Source: Paraburkholderia dioscoreae (GTDB lineage Bacteria > Pseudomonadota > Gammaproteobacteria > Burkholderiales > Burkholderiaceae). From it: a stretch of 64,000 nt of DNA. Below, in pieces: positions 9,192-19,030 of the stretch (position 1 is the first letter of the stretch; every line of letters begins with the position of its first letter). The notes beneath the pieces are model-generated. The model had not been told where the DNA came from. It worked only from the letters and a program-made list of their open reading frames with translations, and did no database searches. The stretch covers positions 558,001 through 622,000 of the forward strand of contig NZ_LR699554.1 of NCBI RefSeq assembly GCF_902459535.1, given 5' to 3'. The translations under genes were made by a program, and so were the position numbers.

Positions 9192-12100
9192 ATGCCCCAT
9201 ATGTCCCGGCGACAATTTCTGAAGGTCTCCGCCACCACGCTAGCCGGATCGAGTCTCGCCCTCATGGGCTTCTCACCGACGCCCGCGTTAGCGGAAGTCC
9301 GTCAGTACAAGTTGTCGCGCACAACCGAAACCCGCAATACCTGCCCGTACTGTTCGGTAGGCTGCGGCATCCTGATGTATGGACTTGGCGACAACGCCAA
9401 GAACGCGAAGTCCAGCATCATCCACATCGAAGGCGATCCCGACCACCCGGTCAATCGCGGCACGCTGTGCCCGAAGGGCGCGAGCCTGATCGACTTCATT
9501 CATAGCCCGAGCCGTCTGAAGTATCCGGAGTACCGCGCGGCCGGCTCGAATGAATGGAAGCGCATTTCGTGGGAAGACGCGCTCGATCGCATCGCGAAAT
9601 TGATGAAGGAGGACCGCGACGCCAACTTCGTCGAGACAACGCAAGACGGCAAGAAGGTCAACCGCTGGCTGACCACCGGCATGCTCGCGGCATCGGCCGG
9701 TAGCAATGAAGTCGGTTATTTGACGCACAAGACTGTCCGCAGTCTTGGCATGCTCGCATTCGACAATCAAGCACGTGTCTGACACGGCCCGACGGTGGCA
9801 GGTCTTGCCCCGACGTTTGGCCGTGGAGCGATGACGAACCATTGGGTCGACATCAAGAACGCGGATGTGATTCTCGTAATGGGCGGCAATGCGGCCGAGG
9901 CACACCCATGCGGTTTCAAGTGGGTCACTGAAGCCAAAGCGCATCGCAAGGCAAGATTGATCGTGGTCGATCCGCGCTTTACGCGTACGGCATCGGTCGC
10001 GGATTATTACGCGCAGATTCGGACCGGCTCGGACATCGTGTTCCTGGGCGGGGTGATCAACTATTTGCTCACCAACGACAAGATCCAGCACGAGTATGTA
10101 AAGAACTACACGGACATGCCGTTCATCGTTCGTGAGGACTTCTCGTTTACCGACGGCCTGTATTCCGGCTACAACGCCGACAAGCGAAAGTACGACCAGA
10201 GTTCGTGGGACTACGAACGCGGCGACGACGGCTTTGCCAAAATCGATCCGACGTTGCAGCACCCGCGCTGCGTCTATCAGCTGATGAAGCAGCACTACTC
10301 GCGCTATACGCCCGAGCAGGTCGAGAAAGCGTGCGGCACGCCGAAGGAAAAATTCCTCAAGGTGTGCGAGATGCTGGCATCCACGGCAGTTCCGGGGCGC
10401 GCCGGCACGATCCTGTACGCGCTCGGCTGGACGCATCATTCGATCGGCGCGCAGATCATCCGCACCGGCGCGATGGTGCAATTGCTGCTGGGCAATATCG
10501 GCATTGCCGGCGGCGGCATGAACGCGCTGCGCGGTCACTCGAACATTCAGGGTTTGACCGACCTCGGCCTGATGTCGAACCTGTTGCCGGGTTACATGAC
10601 GCTGCCGCTGGAAGCCGAGCAGGACTTCGACGCCTTCATCAAGAAGCGCGCGAGCCAGCCGCTGCGGCCGAATCAGCTGAGCTACTGGCGCAACTATCGG
10701 GCGTTCCATGTCAGCTTCATGAAGTCGTGGTGGGGCGATAACGCGACCGCCGAGAACAACTTCGGTTTCGACTATCTGCCGAAGCTCGACAAGTCGTACG
10801 ACATGCTGCAGGTCTTCGAGCTGATGAATCAAGGCAAGATGACCGGCTACATCGCGCAAGGCTTCAATCCGCTCGCCGCAGCGCCGAACAAGGCGAAGAT
10901 CGGCGCGGGTCTGGCCAAGCTGAAGTGGCTCGTCATCATGGATCCGCTCGCCACGGAAACATCCGAGTTCTGGAAGAATTTCGGCGAGTTCAACGACGTC
11001 GATCCGGCTTCGATCCAGACCGAGGTGTTCCGTTTGCCGACCACCTGTTTCGCGGAAGAGCGCGGTTCGCTGGTCAGCTCCAGCCGCGTGCTGCAGTGGC
11101 ACTGGCAGGGCGCGGACGGTCCCGGAGAATCGAGGAGCGATCTGGAGATCATGTCGGGGCTGTGGCTGCGCATTCGCGAGGCTTACAGGAAGAACGGCGG
11201 CAAGTATCCCGATCCGATTCTGAACATGAGCTGGCCGTACGCCAACCCGGAGAGCCCCACGCCCGAAGAAATCGCGATGGAGTTCAACGGCAAGGCGCTC
11301 GCCGACGTCACCGACGCGACCGACAAAACCAAGGTGCTCGCGAAGAAGGGCGAGCAACTGGCGAGCTTCGCCCAGTTGCGCGACGACGGCAGCACCGCGA
11401 GCGGTTGCTGGATTTTCTGTGGCTCGTGGACCCAGGCGGGCAACCAGATGGGCCGCCGCGACAACTCCGACCCGACCGGCATCGGCAACACGCTGAACTG
11501 GGCATGGGCGTGGCCCGCGAACCGGCGGATTCTGTACAACCGCGCTTCGTGCGACGTCAGCGGCAAGCCGTTCGATCCGACGCGCAAGCTGATCGCGTGG
11601 AACGGCAAGGCGTGGGCGGGAGCGGACGTTCCCGACTTCAAGGTGGACGAACCGCCGGAAAACGGCATGAATCCGTTCATCATGAATCCGGAGGGTGTGG
11701 CGCGCTTCTTCTCGCGTGACGGTCTGGTGGAAGGGCCATTCCCCGAGCACTACGAACCGTTTGAGACGCCGATCGGCTACAACCCGCTGCATCCGGACAA
11801 CAAGCTGGTGGTCAGCAGTCCGGCGGCACGTGTGTTCCCCGACGACCGGGCTGCGTTCGGCACGCACGAGAACTTCCCGCATACCGCGACCACGTATCGT
11901 CTGACCGAACACTTTCACTACTGGACCAAGCACGCGCGTCTGAACGCGATCGTGCAGCCGCAACAGTTCGTGGAGATCGGCGAGGATCTGGCGAAGGAAG
12001 TGGGCGTGGTGGCCGGCGATCGCGTCAAGGTGTCGTCCAATCGCGGCCACATCATTGCGGTCGCGCTCGTCACCAAGCGGATCAAACCGCTGATGATCGA

Positions 12101-12260
12101 AGGAAAGAAAGTCCAGACCGTTGGCTTGCCGTTGCATTGGGGCTTCAAGGGACTCACGAAGCCGGGCTATCTCGTCAATACGCTGACCCCCTCCGTGGGC
12201 GATGGGAATTCGCAAACACCGGAATTCAAGTCGTTCCTCGTCAAGGTCGAAAAGGCATAA
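9192..12260 (+). CDS. fdnG: Formate dehydrogenase alpha subunit, selenoprotein read through UGA at 9780-9782
   Basis: Oxidises formate at a molybdenum (bis-MGD) site on the outer face of the membrane. A twin-arginine signal (SRRQFLK, ending near PALA) exports the folded enzyme. CPYCSVGCG binds a 4Fe-4S cluster. The frame is interrupted only by TGA at 9780-9782, where QARV-stop-HGPTVAGLAP matches the selenocysteine site of respiratory formate dehydrogenases. It falls at residue 197, close to residue 196 of E. coli FdnG. Read through, the protein is 1022 residues, normal for the family. I chose the ATG at 9192 because GAGG lies 7 nt upstream. It heads an operon with the beta and gamma subunits, fdhE, selA and selB. 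Confidence 0.95.
9783..9825 (+). promoter_or_regulatory. Bacterial SECIS element
   Basis: Directly after the UGA, CACGGCC (9783-9789) pairs with GGCCGTG (9819-9825), and an upper stem GGCA/TGCC (9797-9800 / 9806-9809) closes an apical GGTCT loop (9801-9805). The E. coli formate dehydrogenase SECIS has the same GGUCU loop and a similar distance from the UGA. SelB-GTP bound to selenocysteyl-tRNA would dock here. Confidence 0.85.
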
Positions 12261-12269
12261 GGAAAAGAG

Positions 12270-13202
12270 ATGGCACTGCAATCACTGGACATCAAACGCC
12301 TCTCGGCCACGACCTTGCCTGAACCGCAAGTGCGTGAGCCGGTCACGGGCACGGTCGCCAAGCTCATCGACGTCTCGAAGTGCATTGGCTGCAAGGCGTG
12401 TCAGACCGCCTGCATGGAGTGGAACGATCTGCGCGACGAAGTCGGTACCACGACCGGCATTTACGACAACCCGCGCGATCTGAGCGAGCATTCGTGGACC
12501 GTCATGCGGTTCTCGGAATACGAGAACACCGAAGGCGATCTCGAGTGGCTGATCCGCAAGGACGGCTGCATGCACTGCGAGGATCCGGGCTGTCTGAAGG
12601 CCTGTCCGTCACCGGGCGCGATCGTGCAGTACACGAACGGCATCGTGGATTTCCACGAGGAGAACTGCATTGGCTGCGGCTATTGCGTGACGGGTTGCCC
12701 GTTCAACGTGCCGCGCATTTCGAAGAAGGACAATCGCGCGTACAAGTGCACGCTGTGTTCGGACCGCGTGGCGGTGGGCCAGGAACCGGCTTGCGTGAAG
12801 ACGTGCCCGACCGGCGCGATCATGTTCGGCACCAAGGAGGACATGAAGCAGCAGGCCGCCGACCGGGTGGAAGATCTGAAGGAACGCGGTTTCCAGAATG
12901 CCGGCTTGTACGATCCTGCCGGCGTGGGCGGCACGCACGTCATGTACGTGCTGCATCACGCCGACAAGGCCAACCTGTATCACGGTTTGCCGCAGAATCC
13001 GAAGATCAGCGCGATGGTCGGGCTGTGGAAAGGGCTGGCCAAGCCGCTGGCGCTCGCGGGTATCGCGTTCGCGGCCGTGGCCGGGTTCTTCCACTACACG
13101 CGCGTGGGTCCGAACGAGGTGAGCGAGGCGGAAGAAGCCGAAGCCCAGCACGAAGCCGACGAAGCACGCCGTTCGCGGGAGGCATCCAATGAAGCACCCT
13201 GA
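12270..13202 (+). CDS. fdnH: Formate dehydrogenase iron-sulfur (beta) subunit
   Basis: Carries electrons from the molybdenum subunit to the membrane cytochrome. The 310 residues hold four ferredoxin-type clusters: CIGCKACQTAC, CMHCEDPGC, CIGCGYCVTGC and CTLCSDRV with a later CVKTCPTGA. A single membrane anchor (about 250-270, LALAGIAFAAVAGFF) follows, then a charged Glu/Ala/Arg-rich tail. AAGGA lies just before the ATG, and the gene starts 9 nt after the alpha subunit. The C-terminal end overlaps the gamma-subunit gene by 14 nt. Confidence 0.95.
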   Translation: MALQSLDIKRLSATTLPEPQVREPVTGTVAKLIDVSKCIGCKACQTACMEWNDLRDEVGTTTGIYDNPRDLSEHSWTVMRFSEYENTEGDLEWLIRKDGCMHCEDPGCLKACPSPGAIVQYTNGIVDFHEENCIGCGYCVTGCPFNVPRISKKDNRAYKCTLCSDRVAVGQEPACVKTCPTGAIMFGTKEDMKQQAADRVEDLKERGFQNAGLYDPAGVGGTHVMYVLHHADKANLYHGLPQNPKISAMVGLWKGLAKPLALAGIAFAAVAGFFHYTRVGPNEVSEAEEAEAQHEADEARRSREASNEAP

Positions 13203-13845
13203 GCATACCGAGTTGAAGGACGTGAAGGGCAACAGCCTGATCGTGCGCTACACGCCGAATGAGCGCACGAATCACTGGATCACCGCCATCACGTTCGTGC
13301 TGCTGGCGCTCTCCGGCCTTGCCATGTTTCATCCGGCAATGTCGTGGCTTTACGCGATCTTCGGCGGCGGGCAATGGACGCGGATTCTGCATCCGTTCGT
13401 GGGCTGCGTGATGTTTCTGTCGTTCCTGATTCTTGCGTTGCGCTTCTGGCACCACAACTATCTGGACAAGGCCGACATTCAGTGGATGAAGCAGATCGAC
13501 GACGTGCTCAACAATCGCGAGGAAAAGCTTCCCGCGATCGGCAAGTACAACGCCGGTCAAAAGCTGCTATTTTTCACGATGGTGATCTGCCTGCTGCTGT
13601 TGCTGGCAAGCGGCATCGTGATCTGGCGGCGCTACTTCTCGTTCTATTTTCCGATCGAGATCGTCCGGCTCGCGGCGCTGGTGCATGCGGCAGCGGCGTT
13701 CGTGCTGATCGTCGGCATCGTCGTGCATATTTATGCGGCGTTGTGGATCAAGGGATCGATCGGTGCCATGATGCGCGGCACGGTGACCTACGGCTGGGCG
13801 AGAAAGCATCATCCGAACTGGTTCAAGGAAATCATCGGTAAATAG
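13189..13845 (+). CDS. fdnI: Formate dehydrogenase cytochrome b556 (gamma) subunit
   Basis: The quinone-reducing membrane subunit: 218 residues with four hydrophobic spans. Candidate haem-ligand histidines lie in TNHWITA, ILHPFVG, LVHAAA and VVHIYAA. It begins inside the end of the beta-subunit gene (14-nt overlap), consistent with coupled translation of the membrane complex. The length and histidine placement fit the FdnI/FdoI family. It donates electrons to the quinone pool. Confidence 0.93.
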   Translation: MKHPEHTELKDVKGNSLIVRYTPNERTNHWITAITFVLLALSGLAMFHPAMSWLYAIFGGGQWTRILHPFVGCVMFLSFLILALRFWHHNYLDKADIQWMKQIDDVLNNREEKLPAIGKYNAGQKLLFFTMVICLLLLLASGIVIWRRYFSFYFPIEIVRLAALVHAAAAFVLIVGIVVHIYAALWIKGSIGAMMRGTVTYGWARKHHPNWFKEIIGK

Positions 13846-13867
13846 CGGGCCACGCCTAGGCACCCAG

Positions 13868-13890
13868 GCAGCGCAACCAAAGCGCGCTGC
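13868..13890 (+). other. Short hairpin between the gamma subunit and fdhE
   Basis: A 7-bp perfect stem (13868-13874 / 13884-13890) with a 9-nt loop and no T-run. It may set the ratio of structural to accessory gene transcripts or be incidental. Confidence 0.3.
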
Positions 13891-13954
13891 ACCCCGAGCC
13901 GCCGCCCTTGTTCGATGAACGGCGGCGGCTCTTCAGTTTTCAGAGGTCGATACT

Positions 13955-14950
13955 GTGGTTCAACGTATTCTCGAAGTCGGCGATATCGAGTCGCTCGACC
14001 ATTCGGCGATTCCGCGCATTCGCACGCCGGAGCGGCTTGCGGTGTTCTCCGCGCGCGCCGCGCGCCTGCGCCAGCTCGCGGCGCTCAACAATCCGATCGC
14101 CGGCTATTTGCACCTGATGGCCGTGCTCGCCGACGCGCAGCAAGCCGTGATGACAGGCTTCAAGGCGCGACCGCCGAGCCCCGAGTTGATCGCGAGCGCG
14201 CAGCAACATTCCATGCCGCTGATTCCGGCGCTTTCCGGTGTGCGCGATCCGGCGTGGCGCGATGTGCTGCGCCAACTGCTCGACAAGGTGGCCGCCGCGG
14301 GCCCGCTCACGCCGCCGCTCGAAGCGCTGATCGACCATTTGCGCACGCTCGATACCGCTGCGCTCGAATTCCAGGCCGACGCGATCTTCGCGCAGCGCTT
14401 CGAAGAGGTCGACCCGGCGAGCGCGCCGTTCATCGTGGCCGCGCTGCAAGTGGTGTGGACCGACCTCGCCGCCGATATCGACAAGCGCGAAGTGCCGTAC
14501 ATCGAAACCCTCGGCCTGTGTCCCGTGTGCGGATCGCATCCGGTGGCGAGCATCGTGCGCGTGGGCGGCGCGTATGATAACTACCGCTACCTGCAATGCG
14601 GGTTGTGCTCGACCGAATGGCACATGGTTCGAGCGAAGTGCTCGAACTGCGATTCGACCAAGGGTATTGCCTATCACACGGTCGGTTCGCCGGATGCCGA
14701 CGAGGCCACGCGCGAAACCGAATCGAAGAACGCCGCGCTGAAAGCGGAATCGTGCGACGAATGCCATACTTATCGAAAGATCGGCATTCAGTCGAAGGAC
14801 TACGATTTCGAACCGTTCGCGGACGATCTCGCCAGTCTCACGCTGGATCTCTTGATGGGGGCGGAAGGTTATCGACGGGCTTCGCCGCATCCGTGGCTGT
14901 GGCCCGAACAGGCCGCCGGTGCGGACGAGTCTTCCGGCGAGTCCGACTAG
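13955..14950 (+). CDS. fdhE: Formate dehydrogenase accessory protein FdhE
   Basis: A cytosolic chaperone-like protein needed for mature respiratory formate dehydrogenase. The 331 residues have an N-terminal helical region and a C-terminal rubredoxin-like part with paired CxxC motifs: CPVCG, CGLCS, CSNC and CDEC, which bind iron. I chose the GTG at 13955, with GAGG about 8 nt upstream. It sits between the dehydrogenase subunits and selA, the usual arrangement in this group. Confidence 0.93.
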   Translation: MVQRILEVGDIESLDHSAIPRIRTPERLAVFSARAARLRQLAALNNPIAGYLHLMAVLADAQQAVMTGFKARPPSPELIASAQQHSMPLIPALSGVRDPAWRDVLRQLLDKVAAAGPLTPPLEALIDHLRTLDTAALEFQADAIFAQRFEEVDPASAPFIVAALQVVWTDLAADIDKREVPYIETLGLCPVCGSHPVASIVRVGGAYDNYRYLQCGLCSTEWHMVRAKCSNCDSTKGIAYHTVGSPDADEATRETESKNAALKAESCDECHTYRKIGIQSKDYDFEPFADDLASLTLDLLMGAEGYRRASPHPWLWPEQAAGADESSGESD

Positions 14951-14993
14951 CACTAGCGCTTGGACACCAGTAGATCAGAAAAGGGATTGCCTC

Positions 14994-16424
14994 GTGAGCG
15001 ATGTAAGCGGCTCTGAATTGCGGGCGCTGATGGCGCGCGTGCCGTCGGTGGAAAAAGTGATGGCGTCGGCCGAGTTCACGCCGCTGATCGGCGAGTACGG
15101 CCGCACGCAGGTGTTGGGCGCGGTGCGCGAGGCGCTCGACAACTGGCGCGCGAGCGCGCAGTCGGGCGCTGCATCCGTGAGCGCGCTCGACGCCGTGCAA
15201 CTGAAGAGCTCAGTAGAAGCCACGCTGCGCCAACGCAACCAGTCGCGCCTGCGTAGCGTTTTCAATCTGACCGGCACCGTGCTGCATACCAACCTCGGCC
15301 GTGCATTGCTGCCCGACGAGGCCGTGCAGTCCGTCATGAAGGCGCTCACGCAACCCGCCAACCTCGAATTCGATCTCGACACCGGCAAGCGCGGCGATCG
15401 CGACGATCTGATCGACGAGCTCATCTGCGAATTGACCGGAGCTGAAGCGGCCACCGTGGTCAACAACAATGCGGCCGCGGTGCTGCTTGCGCTGTCCGCG
15501 CTGGCGTCGAAGAAAGAAGTGATCGTGTCGCGGGGCGAACTGGTCGAGATTGGCGGCGCGTTTCGCATTCCGGACATCATGAGCCGAGCGGGCGCGAAGC
15601 TGCGCGAAGTCGGCACCACGAACCGCACGCATCTGAAAGACTACGAGGAAGCCATCGGCCCGCAAACCGCGCTGCTGATGAAAGTCCACGCGAGCAACTA
15701 CGCGATCAACGGTTTCACCAAAGAAGTCGGTCTGGATGAAATCGCGCCGCTCGCCCACGCGCGTGGCCTTGCGGTTGCTGTCGACCTTGGCAGCGGCACG
15801 CTGGTCGATCTGGGCCAATGGGGTTTGCCGCGCGAGCCAACCGTGCGCGAAACCGTCAAGGCCGGTGCCGACCTCGTCACGTTCAGTGGCGACAAACTGC
15901 TCGGTGGTCCGCAAGCCGGGTTGATCGTCGGGCGTCGCGATCTGATCGCGAAGATCAAGAAGCATCCGCTCAAGCGCGCGTTGCGCGTCGGCAAACTGAC
16001 GCTCGCCGCGCTGGAGCCTGTGTTGCAGCTTTATCGCGCGCCCGAAAAGCTCTCGGAGCGGCTCACCACGCTGCGCTTGCTGACCCGTCCCGCCGACGAC
16101 ATCCGGCTCGCCGCCGAGCGCGTACGGCCCGCTTTGCAGCGTGCGCTCGGCGAACGCTATGCGGTCGCGGCGGAGCCGATGTTCAGTCAGATCGGCAGCG
16201 GAGCCTTACCTGTCGATGTGCTGCCGAGCTACGGCCTTGTCGTCAGAACGGCGGACGGCAAGCGCGGTGGCCGCCAATTGCTCGCGCTCGAAAAGCTGCT
16301 GCGCGAGATGGCGCGGCCCGTGATCGGCCGTATCGCGGACGACGCATTGCGCCTCGACCTGCGCTGTCTCGAAGCCGCCGACGAAGCGCAACTGATCGGG
16401 CAGCTAAAAGGCGTGCGCGCATGA
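14994..16424 (+). CDS. selA: L-seryl-tRNA(Sec) selenium transferase
   Basis: Converts seryl-tRNA(Sec) to selenocysteyl-tRNA(Sec) with selenophosphate and PLP. The 476-residue protein has the PLP lysine in FSGDKLLGGPQAG (Lys301), VVNNNAAAVLL in the cofactor-binding domain and NLTGTVLHTNLGR in the N-terminal region. The GTG at 14994 follows AAGGG and lies 43 nt after fdhE; an earlier in-frame start would overlap fdhE. The stop overlaps the selB start (ATGA). Confidence 0.96.
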   Translation: MSDVSGSELRALMARVPSVEKVMASAEFTPLIGEYGRTQVLGAVREALDNWRASAQSGAASVSALDAVQLKSSVEATLRQRNQSRLRSVFNLTGTVLHTNLGRALLPDEAVQSVMKALTQPANLEFDLDTGKRGDRDDLIDELICELTGAEAATVVNNNAAAVLLALSALASKKEVIVSRGELVEIGGAFRIPDIMSRAGAKLREVGTTNRTHLKDYEEAIGPQTALLMKVHASNYAINGFTKEVGLDEIAPLAHARGLAVAVDLGSGTLVDLGQWGLPREPTVRETVKAGADLVTFSGDKLLGGPQAGLIVGRRDLIAKIKKHPLKRALRVGKLTLAALEPVLQLYRAPEKLSERLTTLRLLTRPADDIRLAAERVRPALQRALGERYAVAAEPMFSQIGSGALPVDVLPSYGLVVRTADGKRGGRQLLALEKLLREMARPVIGRIADDALRLDLRCLEAADEAQLIGQLKGVRA

Positions 16425-18334
16425 TCGTCGGTACGGCGGGACATATCGACCACGGCAAGACGAGCCTGGTGAAAGCGCTGTCGGGTGTCGATACGGATCG
16501 TCTCAAGGAAGAGAAAGCGCGCGGCATTTCGATCGAATTGGGCTATGCGTACGTGCCGCTCGAAAACGGCGACGTGCTCGGCCTGATCGATGTGCCGGGC
16601 CACGAGAAGCTCGTGCATACCATGACCGCGGGCGCCAGCGGCATTGATTTCGCGCTCCTCGTGATTGCCGCCGACGACGGCGTGATGCCGCAAACGCGCG
16701 AGCATCTGGCCATTATTGAGTTGCTCGGCATCCGCCGCGGCGCCGTCGCGCTGACCAAGGTGGACCGCGTGGACGCGCAGCGTTTGCGGGAAGTGCACGA
16801 CGAAGTGAGCGCGTTTCTGAGCGGCAGCGTGCTGCAGGACGCGCCCGTCTTCGAGACATGCGCGACGCGTTCCGACGACCCCGGCGTGGCCGCGCTGAAG
16901 GCGCATCTGTTTGCGGCGGCCACGGCGTGGCGCATGAAGCGCGACGACGGCCTGTTCCGTCTCGCCGTCGATCGTGTTTTTACGCTCGCGGGCCAGGGCA
17001 CGATCGTGACCGGCACCGTGGTATCGGGCCGCGTGACGGTTGGCGACACGATGCTGCTTGCGCCAAAGAATTTACCGGTGCGCGTGCGCAGCATTCATGC
17101 GCAGAATCGTGCGGCGCAGACGGGGCGAGCCGGCGAGCGCTGCGCATTGAACCTCGCGGGCATCGAGAAGAGTGCGATCGAGCGCGGCGATTGGATCGTC
17201 GATCCGCGGCTTTCGCAGGCTTCGGAGCGAGTCGACGTCATGCTGACGCTGCTTGCCGATGCATCGCTTACGTTGGAGCATTGGGCGCCGCTGCATGTGC
17301 ATCTGGGCACGCAGCACCAGGTCGCGCATGTTGCCTTGCTGGATGGCGAAGCACTCCACGCCGGTCAGCGTGCCCGCGTTCAACTGGTATTCGAGCGCCC
17401 TGTCTGTGCAGTGCCGGGCGATCGCTTCGTGGTGCGCAATGCGCAGGCCACTCGCACGATTGGCGGCGGCCATGTGCTCGATCCGTTCGCGCCGTCGCGC
17501 AAGCGTCGTTCGGTTGAGCGGCTGGTGTGGCTCGACGCGCTTCAGGTCATGCTCGACACCGGCACGCTCGACGCCCTCTTCGCAAGAGCGCCGCATGGTT
17601 TGTCGCGCTCGCTGCTGGAACGCTTGACAGGCATGCCGGCAGCCGCGTTGGCGTTGCCGCCCGGCACGCGCGTAGTCGAACTGCCTCACGAGGATGCATT
17701 ACTGGTTGCCGATGCGCGTTGGCGAGCGCTCAACACGCGATTGACGACGACGCTCGCCGAATACCACGAACGCTCGCCGGATGAGCTGGGCCCGGACGTC
17801 TCGCGCTTGCGGCGGATCGCGGCGCCGCTGGTGGACGACGCGCTGTGGCGCGCGCTTGTGGACGATGCCGCGCTGCGTGGCGAGATCGTCAAACGCGGGC
17901 CCTGGTTGCATCTGCCAGGCCACACGGTGACGCTCGACGATGCAGATCGCTCGCTCGCGGCAACGTTGATTCCCGCGGTGAAAGCGGGACGTTTCGATCC
18001 GCCGTGGGTGCGCGATCTGGCCACCGCACACGGCGTATCCGAAGAGCGCGTGCGTCAGTTGATGCGCAAGCTCGCGCGGCAGGGCGAGCTGTTTCAGGTC
18101 GTGCGCGATCTCTTTTATCACCAGGAGGTGATTCGGGAACTGGCTTCGATTGCGGCGGCCGAGGCGCAAAAGAATGCCGGCACGGTTGCGGCCGCACCGT
18201 TTCGCGATGTGACGGGACTGGGCCGCAAACGCGCGATCCAGCTTTTGGAATTCTTCGACCGGGTTGGGTATACTCGCTTCCACCGTGGGCTGCATCTGCT
18301 GCGCACGGATAGTCGTTGGCTCGATCTGCTTTGA
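16421..18334 (+). CDS. selB: Selenocysteine-specific elongation factor
   Basis: A GTPase that brings selenocysteyl-tRNA to UGA codons marked by a SECIS. The G domain shows GHIDHGKTS (G1), DVPGHE (G3) and TKVD (G4). EF-Tu-like domains follow, and the C-terminal winged-helix repeats (about 380-637) bind the SECIS hairpin. The length of 637 residues is typical. The start overlaps the selA stop, so the two are made together. The gene ends 27 nt before tRNA-Sec. Confidence 0.96.
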   Translation: MIVGTAGHIDHGKTSLVKALSGVDTDRLKEEKARGISIELGYAYVPLENGDVLGLIDVPGHEKLVHTMTAGASGIDFALLVIAADDGVMPQTREHLAIIELLGIRRGAVALTKVDRVDAQRLREVHDEVSAFLSGSVLQDAPVFETCATRSDDPGVAALKAHLFAAATAWRMKRDDGLFRLAVDRVFTLAGQGTIVTGTVVSGRVTVGDTMLLAPKNLPVRVRSIHAQNRAAQTGRAGERCALNLAGIEKSAIERGDWIVDPRLSQASERVDVMLTLLADASLTLEHWAPLHVHLGTQHQVAHVALLDGEALHAGQRARVQLVFERPVCAVPGDRFVVRNAQATRTIGGGHVLDPFAPSRKRRSVERLVWLDALQVMLDTGTLDALFARAPHGLSRSLLERLTGMPAAALALPPGTRVVELPHEDALLVADARWRALNTRLTTTLAEYHERSPDELGPDVSRLRRIAAPLVDDALWRALVDDAALRGEIVKRGPWLHLPGHTVTLDDADRSLAATLIPAVKAGRFDPPWVRDLATAHGVSEERVRQLMRKLARQGELFQVVRDLFYHQEVIRELASIAAAEAQKNAGTVAAAPFRDVTGLGRKRAIQLLEFFDRVGYTRFHRGLHLLRTDSRWLDLL

Positions 18335-18361
18335 TCGGGCACATGTAGTTCAATCACCGTA

Positions 18362-18457
18362 GGAAGGCATTCGTATCCGGTGGTGCGGCTGGGCTTCAAA
18401 CCCAGTTGAGGGCGTCAGACGCTCTCAGGTCGGTTCGACTCCGGCTGCCTTCCGCCA
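18362..18457 (+). tRNA. selC: tRNA-Sec(UCA)
   Basis: A 96-nt tRNA with an 8-bp acceptor stem (GGAAGGCA with TGCCTTCC), a long D arm, an anticodon stem CTGGG/CCCAG around TTCAAA (anticodon TCA), a long variable arm (GAGGGCG-TCAGA-CGCTCTC), a GGTTCGACTC T loop and an encoded GCCA end. These are the hallmarks of bacterial selenocysteine tRNA. It lies directly after selB. Confidence 0.97.
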
Positions 18458-18569
18458 CATGGGCCTTCCGGGCTATTCCGACCTGTTCCGTAAACGTCCG
18501 ATAGATCGCTGATTTCAAAGCGGTTTATGGGTGGCGACATGGGTTTTGTGGGTAGGAGTGGAGGGCAAT

Positions 18570-18824
18570 ATGGCAGGACGACAGTTGCACTGCCTTAGCG
18601 CGCTGCGGCTCGCCAAAGAGGTCGTGCCAGGCCATTACGCCGACGGCGGTGGCCTCTATATGCAGATCGCCGACAGTGGCGCTCGCTCATGGGTATTTCG
18701 CTTCAGGCTTGACGGGCGCGTGCGGGAGATGGGCCTCGGTCCGCTTTCGCGAGTCTCGCTTGGCGAGGCGCGGAAACTGGCCACCGGATACCGTGACATG
18801 GTCAGAGATCTGACGAATGGCTGA
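18570..18824 (+). pseudogene. Truncated P4-type integrase (arm-binding domain only)
   Basis: About 84 residues that match the N-terminal DUF4102 arm-binding domain of P4-like tyrosine integrases: HYADGGGLYMQI, ARSWVFRF, REMGLGPL and SLGEARK are diagnostic. The frame ends in LTNG-stop, so the core-binding and catalytic domains (normally about 300 more residues) are missing. A GGAG ribosome site precedes the ATG at 18570. It lies about 110 nt after selC, the classic integration site of P4-like islands, so it is a relic of an element once inserted at this tRNA. Confidence 0.82.
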
Positions 18825-18985
18825 TTAAAAAAGCAGGCGGCGCCATCCGTAACAGCATCATGTAATGTCGGTCAGTTTGAGAACACTGCGGACTCCCCAC
18901 GCTTTACCAATCGGAGAACCCGGTATCGACTTCAACCTCCCGTCCAGCCCACCCTCGCGAAGCACCCCGAAATTTTTGTCAGCAG

Positions 18986-19015
18986 TTGACAAACAAAAAT
19001 ATGGCGCTTTAGACT
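18986..19015 (+). promoter_or_regulatory. Promoter of the amide-utilisation operon
   Basis: A perfect TTGACA at 18986-18991 and TAGACT at 19010-19015 with an 18-nt spacer. Transcription would start near 19022, so the transcript leader contains the two hairpins and terminator described next. Confidence 0.5.
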
Positions 19016-19030
19016 CAAGTCACTCCTTCG

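Noticed and set aside
9780..9782. Reading the TGA as a nonsense mutation or frameshift
   Set aside because: The frame continues without shift, the residue context matches the Sec site, a SECIS follows, and selA, selB, selC and selD are all nearby.
9288..12281. A 997-codon open frame on the minus strand
   Set aside because: It lies opposite the formate dehydrogenase gene, whose plus-strand product has clear family motifs. The minus frame is Arg/Leu/His-rich low-complexity sequence of the kind produced by GC-rich codon bias.
15818..16420. An N-terminal extension of SelB
   Set aside because: The long frame before the ATG at 16421 lies inside selA and is Arg-rich shadow sequence; the GTPase G1 motif begins right after 16421.
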